This document shows positions 27,297-35,736 of a DNA stretch of 64,000 nt, piece after piece. The DNA comes from JBFWUW01 sp050247075. Lineage in GTDB: Bacteria > Planctomycetota > Planctomycetia > Pirellulales > JBFWUW01. The notes under the pieces were generated by a model, which saw nothing but the letters and a program-made list of their open reading frames with translations, was not told the origin of the DNA and did not search any database. The position numbers and the translations under genes are program-made. The stretch is taken from the NCBI GenBank assembly GCA_050247075.1, contig JBFWUW010000002.1, forward strand, positions 160,228 through 224,227. Direction: 5' to 3'. The stretch's first letter is position 1, and the number at the start of each line of letters is the position of its first letter.

Positions 27297-28130
27297 ATGA
27301 CCACGTATTTTAGTGCTCCTATGGCCGCACTCCTGCTGGTCGTAGCTCGGTTTTGGGCTGTTGCCGAGGAACCGGCCCGGCCCCTCATCGTCGCCCACCG
27401 AGGGCTGCTGCTGCACGCTCCAGAAAACACGTTGCCGAATTTTCGGGCCTGCCTTGAACTCCATCTCGGCTTTGAATTCGACGTGCGGCGAACCAAAGAC
27501 GGGCACCTGGTCTGCATCCACGACGACACGGTCGATCGAACCACCAGCGGCACCGGCAAAGTCGCGGAGCTGAACCTGGACCAAATCCGTCAGCTTGACG
27601 CGGGCAGTTGGTTCGACCCCACGTTCGCGGGCGAAACAGTTCCCACCGTCGAAGAAGTCCTGAAGCTGATATCCGATCACCGCCAGAAAGATATCCTGAT
27701 CGCCGTCGATCTGAAAGCCGAGGGAGTCGAGCAAGATGTCGTGCGGCTGGCCGTGCAGCACAAGGTTCTCCACCGGTTGCTATTCATCGGCGGAACAATC
27801 TCCGCACCACCAGTCCGCCAGCGGATCAAGGCGATTTCCGCGCAGGCCCAAACCGCCACGGTCGCCAACAATGCCGCCGAATTTTCCCAGGCCCTGGCCG
27901 CCATCAACACCGACTGGGTCTACTTCCGCTACCTGCCGCCCCAAGGACAGATGGACTCCGTGCGGGACGCTAGAAAGCGATCTTTCATCGCGGGCACAAC
28001 GGTCGGCGGCAATGTCCCGGAGAACTGGCGGCAGGCCGCCCAGGTGGGAATTGACGGCATCCTGACCGACTACCCCTTGGAGTTGCGGGCGATGCTCAGC
28101 AAGGACCGCCTTCGGTCGACCGAACCGTAG
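27297..28130 (+). CDS. Glycerophosphodiester phosphodiesterase, exported
   Basis: 277 residues with an N-terminal signal peptide (APMAALLLVVARFWAVA). The GDPD TIM barrel shows HRGLLLHAPENTLPNF (catalytic His and ENT), FEFDVRRTKDGHLVCIHDD (metal Glu/Asp and second His), and VDRTTSGTGKV. The C-terminus GIDGILTDYPLEL is typical. It hydrolyses glycerophosphodiesters to glycerol-3-phosphate and an alcohol outside the cytoplasm, for phosphate or lipid turnover. An AGAGAGG site precedes the ATG. Confidence 0.92.
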   Translation: MTTYFSAPMAALLLVVARFWAVAEEPARPLIVAHRGLLLHAPENTLPNFRACLELHLGFEFDVRRTKDGHLVCIHDDTVDRTTSGTGKVAELNLDQIRQLDAGSWFDPTFAGETVPTVEEVLKLISDHRQKDILIAVDLKAEGVEQDVVRLAVQHKVLHRLLFIGGTISAPPVRQRIKAISAQAQTATVANNAAEFSQALAAINTDWVYFRYLPPQGQMDSVRDARKRSFIAGTTVGGNVPENWRQAAQVGIDGILTDYPLELRAMLSKDRLRSTEP

Positions 28131-28306
28131 TTCTTCGTGCGGGGCATGCAGTGCTAGCGGTTCAGCGACTCCCACACGACATCACCCACCAAGAAACCGG
28201 TTTTGACACTCCCCGGCCATCGCGGGTATGCTGCTCCCCCCGCTGGCACCGCCGGGCGGAATACATCGAACCATTCGATACACCCTTGCCAGACAGGGAG
28301 GTCTGC

Positions 28307-28753
28307 TTGGATACTCGACGCTGCGTGTTGATCGTCGACCGCTCGGCTGAATCGCGCGAGGTGTTGCGGGCCGTCTTCGAGCCGCGCGGGTTGCAGGTCT
28401 ATTCGACCGATGCCGCCGCGGAAGGGCTCGATCTGGCGCGGCGGCATGCGCCCGACGTGATCATTCTCGATCCCGACCTGGGCGAAGTGCCGGCCGACGA
28501 GGTGGCGCAGGCCTTTTTTCACCAAACCCAGCAGCAACCGGCCCGTCTGGTGGTGTTGGGCGGGGCGCGGCTGCGGATCGACCAGCCCCACGCGGCCGCG
28601 GCCAATTCGCGGGGCCAAGCCTTGCCGCCAGCGGCACATTCGCCCTCCACTCCCCGTGAGTATTTGGCCAAACCCTATCATTACGCGCCGCTGATTCGTA
28701 GAATCGAGGCGCTGCTGGCTGGCACCCCCTCCAGTGGCACCAAGGCCGCGTAG
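28307..28753 (+). CDS. Divergent single-domain response regulator
   Basis: 148 residues from a TTG at 28307, preceded at 5 bp by GGGAGG; longer ATG/GTG forms add non-homologous residues. Receiver features: VLIVDRSAESREVL, phosphoacceptor Asp in VIILDPDLGEVP, and the Lys-Pro of EYLAKPYHYAPLI. The usual Thr/Ser switch is replaced (VVLGGARL), and about 30 Ala/Pro-rich residues are inserted between the fourth and fifth strands. It precedes an FHA-GAF histidine kinase by about 150 bp, so the two probably form a two-component pair. Confidence 0.8.
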   Translation: MDTRRCVLIVDRSAESREVLRAVFEPRGLQVYSTDAAAEGLDLARRHAPDVIILDPDLGEVPADEVAQAFFHQTQQQPARLVVLGGARLRIDQPHAAAANSRGQALPPAAHSPSTPREYLAKPYHYAPLIRRIEALLAGTPSSGTKAA

Positions 28754-28906
28754 CCCGCTCGCTTGTGCGTACTGGCGAGGCGCTGTCGCTGGAAAGCATG
28801 GCCCAGGCACGGCAAGCATTGCCGCCGCCGGTCGTCGCGAGTTGCTCGCGGCGAGGCTGCGCCCCAGACTGTTGGCGGGCGGCCGTTTGGCGGGAGGAAT
28901 CTGCCC

Positions 28907-30622
28907 TTGCCTTCGCTGTTTGTCATTCGCGGAAACGATCAAGGCCACAAGATCGTGCTGGAGGACGCGTCGATATCCATCGGCCGCGAGCCGACCAATC
29001 TCATTCAACTGCACGATCAGGAAGTCTCGCGGCACCATGCTTCCCTGCGGCGCGAGGGGAAAAGCTACATTATCACCGATTTGGGCAGTTCCAACGGCAC
29101 TTTCGTCAACAGCCGGCAAGTGGAAGAGCAGGAACTGCAGTCGGGCGACCATGTGCAGGTGGGCAGCACGCTGATGCTGTACACCGGCCCGGCGGAGGAA
29201 GCGGCCGACAACCTGGCCGCCAAGATCGACATTATCGCCTCGCAAGACCCGGGCGATAAATCGCGAATCGTGCGGACCTTGAGCCAGCAAGAAGGCAGCC
29301 AACTGCTGCACGCCGGCAAGGATGCCAGCGAAAGCCCCTGGCTGGCCCGTGCCCGCAGCAATTTGCAGGTCATGTATCGCACGGCGCTGGCGGTCAGCCA
29401 CACGTTGGATATCGACCAGCTCCTTAGCCGTATCATGCAGCTCATTTTTGAGTGGGTCGAGGCTGACCACGGCTGTATTTTGCTGGTCGATCCAGCCACG
29501 CAAAAACTGGCCCCCACGGTCTACCTCAACCGCAAGGGTCCGACGTCCGACGAAAAAATCGTCATCAGCCAGACCATTCTGGATTACGTGCTGGAGCACA
29601 ACGAAGGGGTGCTGACCAGCAACGCCCGCGAGGACGAACGTTGGAACCCGGCGGCCAGCATTTTGCAGTTGGGCATTCGCGAGGCGATGTGCGTGCCGAT
29701 GCAGGGCCGCTACGACGTGGTCGGCGTCATCTACATCGACACGGCCATCACGCCCCAGCGAATGATTCAGATGGGCGGGTCGGCCAACAAGTTCAACGAG
29801 GAACACCTCAAGTTGATGATCGCCATTGCCCACCAGGCGGCGCTGGCCGTGGAAGACACTCGGTACTATTCGGCCATGGTCCAAGCCGAGCGGTTGGCGG
29901 CCGTGGGCCAAACCATCGCCACCCTGTCGCACCACATCAAAAACATCCTGCAAGGCATCCGCGGCGGCAGCTTTCTCATCAAGGACGGCCTGGCCCGACA
30001 CGACGAAGGCATGATCACCAAGGGCTGGCAGTTTGTCGAGCGCCGCCAAGAGCAAATCTCCAACCTGGTGCTGGACATGCTCACGTTCAGCAAGGAACGC
30101 GAGCCCGAACTGCTGCCGGCCGAACTCAACCAGGTCGTGGCCGACGTGATCGAGCTGATGCAATCGCGGGCTGACGATCTCAAGGTCGCCCTCCGCTGGC
30201 GGCCGGCGGAAAGCATGCCGCTGCTGACCTTCGACCCCGACGGACTGCACCGCGCGGTCCTCAACGTGGTGACCAACGCCATCGACGCCTGTGAAGAGAG
30301 CGAAAATGGCGGCGTGGAGGTCTGGACCGAGTACGACCCCATCTCCGCGCAAGCCCGCGTGGTGGTGCAAGATAACGGAACGGGCATCGACCCTGAGGAC
30401 ATGGACAAAATCTTCACGCTATTCATGTCGCGCAAGAGCAGCCGCGGCACCGGCTTGGGGCTGCCGGTGAGCCAAAAGATTCTGCAAGAGCATGGCGGGC
30501 GGATCGTGGTCGCCAGCGAACCAACCCGCGGCAGCCGCTTCACCCTGGAGTTCCCCGCGACGCCCGTCGTCTCCGCCGAAGAGCCGACCAACTCCGAAGC
30601 CAAGGCCACCCGCTTGGGCTAG
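28907..30622 (+). CDS. FHA-GAF sensor histidine kinase
   Basis: 571 residues from the TTG at 28907, with GGGAGG at 28892-28897 (9-bp spacing). The upstream frame to 28763 reads as Arg/Trp-rich non-protein. Domains: FHA (1-95; ISIGREPTNLIQL, SRHHASL, DLGSSNGTFVNS), which binds phosphothreonine; GAF (about 155-325); and a kinase core with His342/343 in ATLSHHIKNILQGI, N-box NVVTNAIDACEES, G1 VVQDNGTGIDPEDM, and G2 SSRGTGLGLPVSQKI. FHA domains on histidine kinases suggest cross-talk between Ser/Thr kinase and two-component signalling. The likely partner is the response regulator immediately upstream. Confidence 0.9.
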   Translation: MPSLFVIRGNDQGHKIVLEDASISIGREPTNLIQLHDQEVSRHHASLRREGKSYIITDLGSSNGTFVNSRQVEEQELQSGDHVQVGSTLMLYTGPAEEAADNLAAKIDIIASQDPGDKSRIVRTLSQQEGSQLLHAGKDASESPWLARARSNLQVMYRTALAVSHTLDIDQLLSRIMQLIFEWVEADHGCILLVDPATQKLAPTVYLNRKGPTSDEKIVISQTILDYVLEHNEGVLTSNAREDERWNPAASILQLGIREAMCVPMQGRYDVVGVIYIDTAITPQRMIQMGGSANKFNEEHLKLMIAIAHQAALAVEDTRYYSAMVQAERLAAVGQTIATLSHHIKNILQGIRGGSFLIKDGLARHDEGMITKGWQFVERRQEQISNLVLDMLTFSKEREPELLPAELNQVVADVIELMQSRADDLKVALRWRPAESMPLLTFDPDGLHRAVLNVVTNAIDACEESENGGVEVWTEYDPISAQARVVVQDNGTGIDPEDMDKIFTLFMSRKSSRGTGLGLPVSQKILQEHGGRIVVASEPTRGSRFTLEFPATPVVSAEEPTNSEAKATRLG

Positions 30623-30944
30623 CCGTAGCAGCCGTCTCCCCGTGGCACGGGCATCTTGCCCGTGACCCGCAGGCCTTGCATACAGAGACAAACAATCTGA
30701 AATAGAGGTCATGGGCGAGACGCCCATGCCACGGATCAACCGACTCCCACTCCCGGTACTCCGGGAGAGGGTTGGGGTGAGGGGCGAACTCGACGTGCGC
30801 AGGCCAACCCATGCATGCGGCCAAGCGCCTCCACGGCCAAGAATGTGGCCTGCCCCAACAGGCCTGCAGATGTTTGGTGTCCCCAGGCCGCGTCGCCCCC
30901 CAATTCACTGCTGTGAATAAGAGCTTGGCGAAGGCGCCCGCATT
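30623..30944. other. 322-bp intergenic region with nested inverted repeats
   Basis: No gene seen. CCGTGGCACGGGC (30640) pairs with GCCCATGCCACGG (30722). Further on lies a CTCCCGGTACTCCGGGAG-type hairpin followed by GGGTTGGGGTGAGGGG (30749-30784), the same internal unit found in MITE-like element A. Confidence 0.6.
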
Positions 30945-31403
30945 TCAGCGAATCCAGCCTGCTAGGCTAACGCTTTGTAGGTCAGGCACATTCCGAATAG
31001 CATTGTAGAGCTTGCTCAAGTACGCCATTGCCTGACGGCATTCAACCGCAACCAAGTTGTCTACTTCGTATTCACCGCCTAAAACAAAAGGCACTTTGGG
31101 AAGTAGTCGCATATGTGGCGGGAGGACACCGTTTTGATTTTGCCAATCGTGGGCCAACGGCCATGCGGTGTCCTCCTCGTAATTCTCCAAAATGCATTTA
31201 GCCCAATCTTCGATTGATGTTGCATATGGCACTACTTTCCCGTCTTCGGGATTCAATTGGACGACTCCTGATTTTGTAATGGCAAATTGTAAACCAAACA
31301 GGTCTTGAGCGAAGCAATGGTCTTCGGAAGCCAACACATCTCGATAATGGTTTCTCCAGCCCCCCAGATCATTCCATTCCTGAATTGGGGCAAACAGGGA
31401 CAC
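30945..31403 (-). CDS. SUKH (SMI1/KNR4)-like protein, possibly 5'-truncated
   Basis: 152 residues from GTG 31403. Blocks such as DWAKCILENYEEDTAWPLAH, PPHMRLLPKVPFVLGGEYEV and NAIRNVPDLQSVSLAG resemble bacterial SMI1/KNR4-family proteins, many of which are immunity proteins for polymorphic toxins. Protein-like sequence (HSILEYNLSVPSKHW) continues upstream of the GTG in the same frame without an obvious start, so the original N-terminus may be lost or mutated. It neighbours a transposase and an RHS fragment, fitting toxin-immunity debris. Confidence 0.6.
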   Translation of the reverse strand: MSLFAPIQEWNDLGGWRNHYRDVLASEDHCFAQDLFGLQFAITKSGVVQLNPEDGKVVPYATSIEDWAKCILENYEEDTAWPLAHDWQNQNGVLPPHMRLLPKVPFVLGGEYEVDNLVAVECRQAMAYLSKLYNAIRNVPDLQSVSLAGWIR

Positions 31404-31625
31404 CCAATGTTTGCTGGGAACGCTGAGATTGTACTCTAAGATCGAGTGGGGTTGCGAGGCGAGAGCGTGCGCGGGAAGCTCGAACGGTCAAGCGCTAGAG
31501 TAGCGCGGGAGTGGGGCGAGCGACGCTGATTCGCGAATAGGAGATCATGCGGTCAAGTTCGAGGCGGACCAACACGATGCCCCGGCGTGTTCAACGCGGA
31601 GTGGCGAGCCGGAACCGCGGCCCGT

Positions 31626-32663
31626 TCAACCCGTGGCTAGCAGGTTTGCGTCGCGGCAATGAAAGCGGACGCGGCTGCGCTGTCTTAGCCGCCTCATGCT
31701 GGGTGGTCCGCCGGCTACTCGTTGGAAGAGCTTGCCGAATCGGGTGGCCAATGGCAACCAGGCGCGGCTGGAGATACTCAGCCGCGACAAGGCCGCGGGC
31801 GGATCGGCCGGAAGCGATGCCTTGCCCGGCTTCATCTGGCGGCTGGTCCAATCGAGCAGTTCGATATAGTCATCCAACGTCATCGGCAAGAAACCGAGGT
31901 CGCTGGCCCGCCTCCCAGTGCGGCCGCGCAGCCCTACTGGGCGAAGTTCCGATGCCCGTTCGTCCAATTCCAGCGGGGCCAGCCAGGCGTCGCGCCGCGC
32001 GGGGCTTTCGACCGGTTCGGCGGCCGACTGCAATCGCCGCTGCACCGAGGTAAAGTCGCTTGCTTCCAGGCTTGCCGCCATGCCCGCCGGGATGGGGTTG
32101 AGATCGACATAGGCCGCACAGGCCAGCAGCGCGGCCTCGTCGCACAACTTGACCGATTGAAAGCGGCCTTGCCAGAACCGGCCCGACGCCTGGTCCTCTT
32201 GGTTGGCGCGGCGGGCGATCGGTTCGGCAATCATCCGCATCAGCCAACTGATGTTGCTCAAGCGTTGGCGGAGTTCCGCCAGCCGCGCGGGCATGTTGCA
32301 AATCGCGTCCAACTCGGCGGAAGTCGGTTCGGCCGGCTCGCCCGTCGGCTGTTTGCGCACAGGGCAAAGCCGCAGCCAGCGGGCGGCGACCTCGGCGTCC
32401 GACCAAGCAGCCACCACATCGGGCCGCGTGCGCAGGATCAGATGAAAGTGGTTGGAGAGAATGGCGAAGCCCAACACATCAATGCCAAACTGTCCCGCCA
32501 AGAAGGCCAGCCGCTCCTCCAGCCAACGTTTGCGGTGCTCATAATTGCGGCCCGATACGGGGTCCTGGCCGCACAAAAAGCAGCGGCGGACGCACCGGTT
32601 GATACAATGAAAAACGGCCACTTCCGCCGGATCGACCAAATCCGCACGCGCCAACCGAGCCAT
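31626..32663 (-). CDS. Y1 transposase, REP-associated (RAYT) type
   Basis: 345 residues from ATG 32663, which has GGGAG upstream. Features of the IS200/TnpA_REP fold: FHCINRCVRRCFLCG near residue 16, the HUH motif in LSNHFHLILRTRPD near 75, and the presumed nucleophile tyrosine in CAAYVDLNPIPAGM near 205. These enzymes nick single-stranded hairpin DNA, and RAYT members are linked to REP palindromes. It is longer than minimal RAYTs, with a C-terminal extension common in planctomycetes. No partner tnpB or flanking IS ends were seen. A tandem 15-bp repeat lies just upstream, and REP units are spread through the window. Confidence 0.88.
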   Translation of the reverse strand: MARLARADLVDPAEVAVFHCINRCVRRCFLCGQDPVSGRNYEHRKRWLEERLAFLAGQFGIDVLGFAILSNHFHLILRTRPDVVAAWSDAEVAARWLRLCPVRKQPTGEPAEPTSAELDAICNMPARLAELRQRLSNISWLMRMIAEPIARRANQEDQASGRFWQGRFQSVKLCDEAALLACAAYVDLNPIPAGMAASLEASDFTSVQRRLQSAAEPVESPARRDAWLAPLELDERASELRPVGLRGRTGRRASDLGFLPMTLDDYIELLDWTSRQMKPGKASLPADPPAALSRLSISSRAWLPLATRFGKLFQRVAGGPPSMRRLRQRSRVRFHCRDANLLATG

Positions 32664-32773
32664 GATGTAATCTCCCGTCACCAACCCCAGGGCTGGCGAT
32701 AGTGTACAGCCGTATCATAGACAGTCAAGCAAAAAAGCAGCGTTTTTCTGGCCACAGCTTCCAAAGGATGGCT

Positions 32774-32844
32774 GTCCCCGTAGCTCCTGGTCCCCGTAGC
32801 TCCTGTCCCCGTAGCTCCTAAGGATGGCTGTCCCCGTAGCTCCT
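32774..32844 (+). repeat. Four copies of a 15-bp repeat upstream of the Y1 transposase
   Basis: GTCCCCGTAGCTCCT at 32774-32788, 32790-32804, 32805-32819 and 32830-32844; the first and last are preceded by GGATGGCT. It lies 110 bp upstream of the transposase start and runs into the first codons of the 55-residue ORF at 32824. Confidence 0.9.
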
Positions 32845-32991
32845 TCAGACGCATTTGACAACAAAGGGATACTGCGGGATGCTCCTACACCTGACGTTAG
32901 GAAAAAGATCATCGAGGGGCGAGTGCGACACTTGCAGAACGAGATCGATGCTTTTCAGGGGCAGATTGACCGCATACTAAGAGGAGAGTAA
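32824..32991 (+). CDS. Small 55-aa ORF coupled to the next gene
   Basis: The product ends PTPDVRKKIIEGRVRHLQNE...RILRGE, a charged amphipathic helix that looks like real protein. Its stop overlaps the next start as TAATG at 32989-32993, and AGGAGAG just before serves the next gene. The first seven codons (MAVPVAP) come from the last 15-bp repeat, so the original 5' end was probably displaced by the repeat. Function unknown. Confidence 0.5.
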   Translation: MAVPVAPSDAFDNKGILRDAPTPDVRKKIIEGRVRHLQNEIDAFQGQIDRILRGE

Positions 32992-33284
32992 TGGGAATGG
33001 ATGTCAAAATAAACGAACTTCGCATGTTGACTAATATGCTTCTCGACAATCTTGAAAAGTCGGGCCACTCAACAATTGCCTTACCGCACGACTACTACTG
33101 GAGTGTCCCAAAGCAACTGGAGTATGATCCATACAAGGAACCAACCTCGCTCACGCTTGGACAATTGTCTGACGATCTGATCGAGTTAGAGAGTGTTGCA
33201 AGAGGCGAAAAAGAACCTGTAGCATACGCGCTCGTGTGGCTCGCATCAATTCTGCGGGCTATCGGACAAGACCTTGTCACCTGA
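32991..33284 (+). CDS. Hypothetical 97-aa protein
   Basis: Starts at the ATG overlapping the previous stop (TAATG), with AGGAGAG 4 bp upstream. Contains ALPHDYYWSVPKQLEYDPY, EPTSLTLGQLSDDLIELE and PVAYALVWLASILRAIG, a pattern I have seen in small uncharacterised proteins. Lower GC than the surroundings suggests recent acquisition. It lies immediately before an RHS remnant, so an immunity role is conceivable but unsupported beyond location. Confidence 0.6.
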   Translation: MGMDVKINELRMLTNMLLDNLEKSGHSTIALPHDYYWSVPKQLEYDPYKEPTSLTLGQLSDDLIELESVARGEKEPVAYALVWLASILRAIGQDLVT

Positions 33285-33339
33285 TTGTGCGACCAAAGAA
33301 CAGCTATCTGAAGCTTAGGCTGGCGAAAGCGCCGATGCC

Positions 33340-33613
33340 GTGCTGACTTTCGACGAAAATGGCGACATGGTGACGCGCATGCTGCACGGCCCGGCGGAAG
33401 ACTCGACGCTGGTGCAAGAGAACGCTGCCCACGCGCTGCTCTGGGCGCTCACCGACAACCTCGGCAGCGTCCGCGACCTGGTGGACGACGACGGCGACGT
33501 GCTCAACCACATCGTCTACGACTCCTTCGGCAAAATCGTCAGCGAGACCAACGCCAACATCACCTACCTCGGCGCGTTCCAAGGAGCCGAACTCGACCGC
33601 GAAACCGGCCTGC
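33340..33613 (+). pseudogene. RHS/YD-repeat protein fragment
   Basis: The frame encodes LTFDENGDMVTRMLHGPA, ALTDNLGSVRDLVDDDG, HIVYDSFGKIVSETN and DRETGLQ, the conserved RHS-core region before the toxin junction. It is cut off upstream by TAG at 33316 and loses similarity after ETGLQ (about 33613), where the usual YYRARYYDP is missing and IS66-side sequence begins. It is a decayed fragment with no start signal. Confidence 0.85.
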
Positions 33614-33634
33614 AACTGCAGTGTCCTTTCGGCA

Positions 33635-33657
33635 AGCCTGCAATTTATTTGCAGGCT
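33635..33657. terminator. Stem-loop at the end of the IS66 remnant
   Basis: AGCCTGCA (33635-33642), loop ATTTATT, TGCAGGCT (33650-33657). It lies just beyond the IS66 transposase stop and at the point where RHS similarity ends. It could be an element-end structure or a terminator. Confidence 0.45.
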
Positions 33658-33683
33658 GCTAGCGGACGCGGTCGGCCATGCTG

Positions 33684-34376
33684 TCAGGCCGTAGCGGCGA
33701 GTGCCTCGCGGTAGTTCCAGGGGAGCCAGCGGGCGGGAGCTGCGGCGACCTGGTCGGCGTGCCGTTGGAGTTCGGTGAGGTAGTTGAACGGGTTCACGCC
33801 GCCCAGTTCGCAGGTGTGGATCAGGCTCATATAGAGATCTCCCACCGACGCGCCGTGCTGGGTCTTGTAGAACAGCGCGTTCTTGCGATGCAGAATGGCT
33901 TTCTTCAACGCCCGCTCGCAGATGTTGTTGTCCAACGGCGCCCCCGGCACGCGCAGAAATAGCGTCAGCTTTTCCCAGTGTTTGCGCAGGTAGTCGATCG
34001 CGGCACCGAGCGCTGAATGGGGTTCGACAAGTTTCTCGTCGAACTGTCGCTTCAGCCAGATGTGCAACCGCGCAAGCGGGGGACCGCTTTCATCTTGATG
34101 GAATCGCAGCCGTTCGTCCGCGGTCATCCGCCGCTGGCTCGCCAGCGCGTCGTTTTGGTAGACGATCTCGAATGTTTCCAGCACGTAACGGCATTCGTCC
34201 GGAAAACGCTCGTTCACATCGACGAACTGTCGTCGGGCATGCGCGATGCAGTGGGCGATGATCGTCCGACCAACATGGGGACAGCCATCATTCTCATCCG
34301 AATGACATTGTGCCATCTGAAGGTAGCAAGGCCATACCACCGCGCATTGATCGAGGTAACGCCGACCAGCATGCAT
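33684..34376 (-). mobile_element. IS66-family transposase (TnpC) remnant
   Basis: The C-terminal half of an IS66 TnpC: HCIAHARRQFVDVNERFPDE, PHSALGAAIDYLRKHWEKL, GAPLDNNICERALKKAIL, HRKNALFYKTQHGASVGDLY, then CELGGVNPFNYLTELQRH. The N-terminal half, including the helix-turn-helix and zinc-finger regions and the first catalytic Asp, is absent. The ORF stops 7 bp from the end of tgt, and its first 40 residues look unrelated. No tnpA or tnpB is present, so it is immobile. Confidence 0.88.
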
Positions 34377-34382
34377 TCCGCG

Positions 34383-35501
34383 TCACACCGCGGGCTGTGC
34401 CCAGCCGGCTTGTTTGGCGGCGTGGTAGGCCGCGAATTCGTCCCGTTCGATGGCTGCCCGCGCACCGGCTAGCAGACGCTGGTAGTAGGTTAGATTGTGG
34501 ATCGACAGCAGGATCGGGCCTAGCATTTCGTCGCTCATGAACAAGTGCCGCAGATAGCCGCGACTGTGACGGCAGGCCGCGCAGGGGCAATCTTCCTCCA
34601 ACGGGCGCGTGTCGCGCTCGAAGCGCTTGTTGCGCAGCCGCAGCGGCCCCTCGTCGCTGAACGCCAAGGCATTGCGGCCGTTGCGCGTCGGCATGACGCA
34701 ATCGAACAGGTCGATGCCGCGGGCTACGGCCTCCAGCAGGTCGGGCGGACGGCCGACGCCCATTAGGTATCGCGGCCGATCGGCCGGCAGGTGCGGCACC
34801 GTCCAGTCCAGGGCCTGGTACATATCGGCGGGTGCCTCGCCCACGCTCAGCCCGCCGACGGCGTAGCCGATGAAGTCCATCTCCACCAGGCGGCGGGCAC
34901 AATCCTCGCGCAGGGCCGGATCGAGGCCCCCCTGCACGATGGCAAACAGCGCCTGGTCGCCGCGGGCGTGGGCCTGCTGGCAACGGGCCGCCCAGCGAAT
35001 GGTTCGCTCCACCGCGTCTTGCATCACATCGGCCGCGCAAGGCAAGGCGACCACATGGTCCAACACCATCGCCACGTCGCAACCCAGGGCTTCTTGAATG
35101 GCCACGGCCCGCTCGGGCGTCAGCACGATAGTCTGTCCGTCAATATGCGAGCGAAAAGTGGCCCCTTCCTCGCGGACCTTGGTCATCTGCGCCAGACTGA
35201 AAAGCTGAAAGCCGCCGCTGTCGGTCAAGATCGGCCCGTCCCAATCCATGAAACGATGCAAGCCCCCCAGCTCTTTCACAACCGACTCGCCCGGCCGCAG
35301 CGACAAGTGGTACGTGTTGCCCAAGACCACCTGCGCGCCGGTCGCCCGCAACGCATCGGCGGGCACCCCCTTGACCGTCCCCGACGTGCCGACCGGCATA
35401 AAAGCCGGCATATCAACAGCACCATGCGGCGTATGAAAACGCCCCCGGCGAGCAGCGGTCGTGCGGTCTTTGTGCAGCAGTTCAAAGTGGAAAGAAGGCA
35501 C
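34383..35501 (-). CDS. tgt: tRNA-guanine (queuine) transglycosylase
   Basis: 372 residues, normal for bacterial TGT, which swaps guanine-34 for preQ1 in Asp, Asn, His and Tyr tRNAs. Signatures: LTDSGGFQLFSLAQM with the catalytic Asp region, GYAVGGLSVGEAP, YLMGVGRPPDLLEAVARG, the nucleophile Asp in IDLFDCVMPTRNGRNA, and zinc ligands CPCAAC plus the His of LLSIHNLTYYQ. An IS66 remnant abuts its 3' end. No other queuosine genes are in the window. Confidence 0.96.
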   Translation of the reverse strand: MPSFHFELLHKDRTTAARRGRFHTPHGAVDMPAFMPVGTSGTVKGVPADALRATGAQVVLGNTYHLSLRPGESVVKELGGLHRFMDWDGPILTDSGGFQLFSLAQMTKVREEGATFRSHIDGQTIVLTPERAVAIQEALGCDVAMVLDHVVALPCAADVMQDAVERTIRWAARCQQAHARGDQALFAIVQGGLDPALREDCARRLVEMDFIGYAVGGLSVGEAPADMYQALDWTVPHLPADRPRYLMGVGRPPDLLEAVARGIDLFDCVMPTRNGRNALAFSDEGPLRLRNKRFERDTRPLEEDCPCAACRHSRGYLRHLFMSDEMLGPILLSIHNLTYYQRLLAGARAAIERDEFAAYHAAKQAGWAQPAV

Positions 35502-35522
35502 GCGGGAAGTCCGGGGGGGGGG

Positions 35523-35546
35523 AGTTTTCAGTTTTCAGTTTTCAGG
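35523..35546 (+). repeat. Heptanucleotide array between tgt and comB
   Basis: Three exact AGTTTTC heptads, inverted relative to the GAAAACT-like units 130 bp further on. It lies just upstream of the tgt start codon. Confidence 0.75.
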
Positions 35547-35672
35547 TGGCGGCGGGTGTCAAGATATGATGGCGGTTGCTGGTGTGAATGTACCTATGAT
35601 AGTGTTGCCAAGGCAATTGGCCCGTCGCTACGGCCGCCGCAGCAACCAATCGGAAAAGCCAGGCGAAATCCC

Positions 35673-35735
35673 CCACTGAAAACAGAACACCGAACACTTC
35701 CAATCCAAAATCAAAAATCAAAAATCGAAAATCCT
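35673..35735 (+). repeat. Nine-unit heptanucleotide array upstream of comB
   Basis: Units drift from CCACTGA and ACACCGA to AAATCAA (twice), AAATCGA and AAATCCT, ending one base before the comB ATG. It replaces any recognisable Shine-Dalgarno sequence. Confidence 0.8.
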
Positions 35736-35736
35736 C

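Noticed and set aside
28154..30370. 738-residue open frame on the minus strand
   Set aside because: It is the antisense of the response regulator and FHA-GAF kinase, whose domains are clear on the plus strand. The antisense product is His/Gln/Arg-rich with no motifs.
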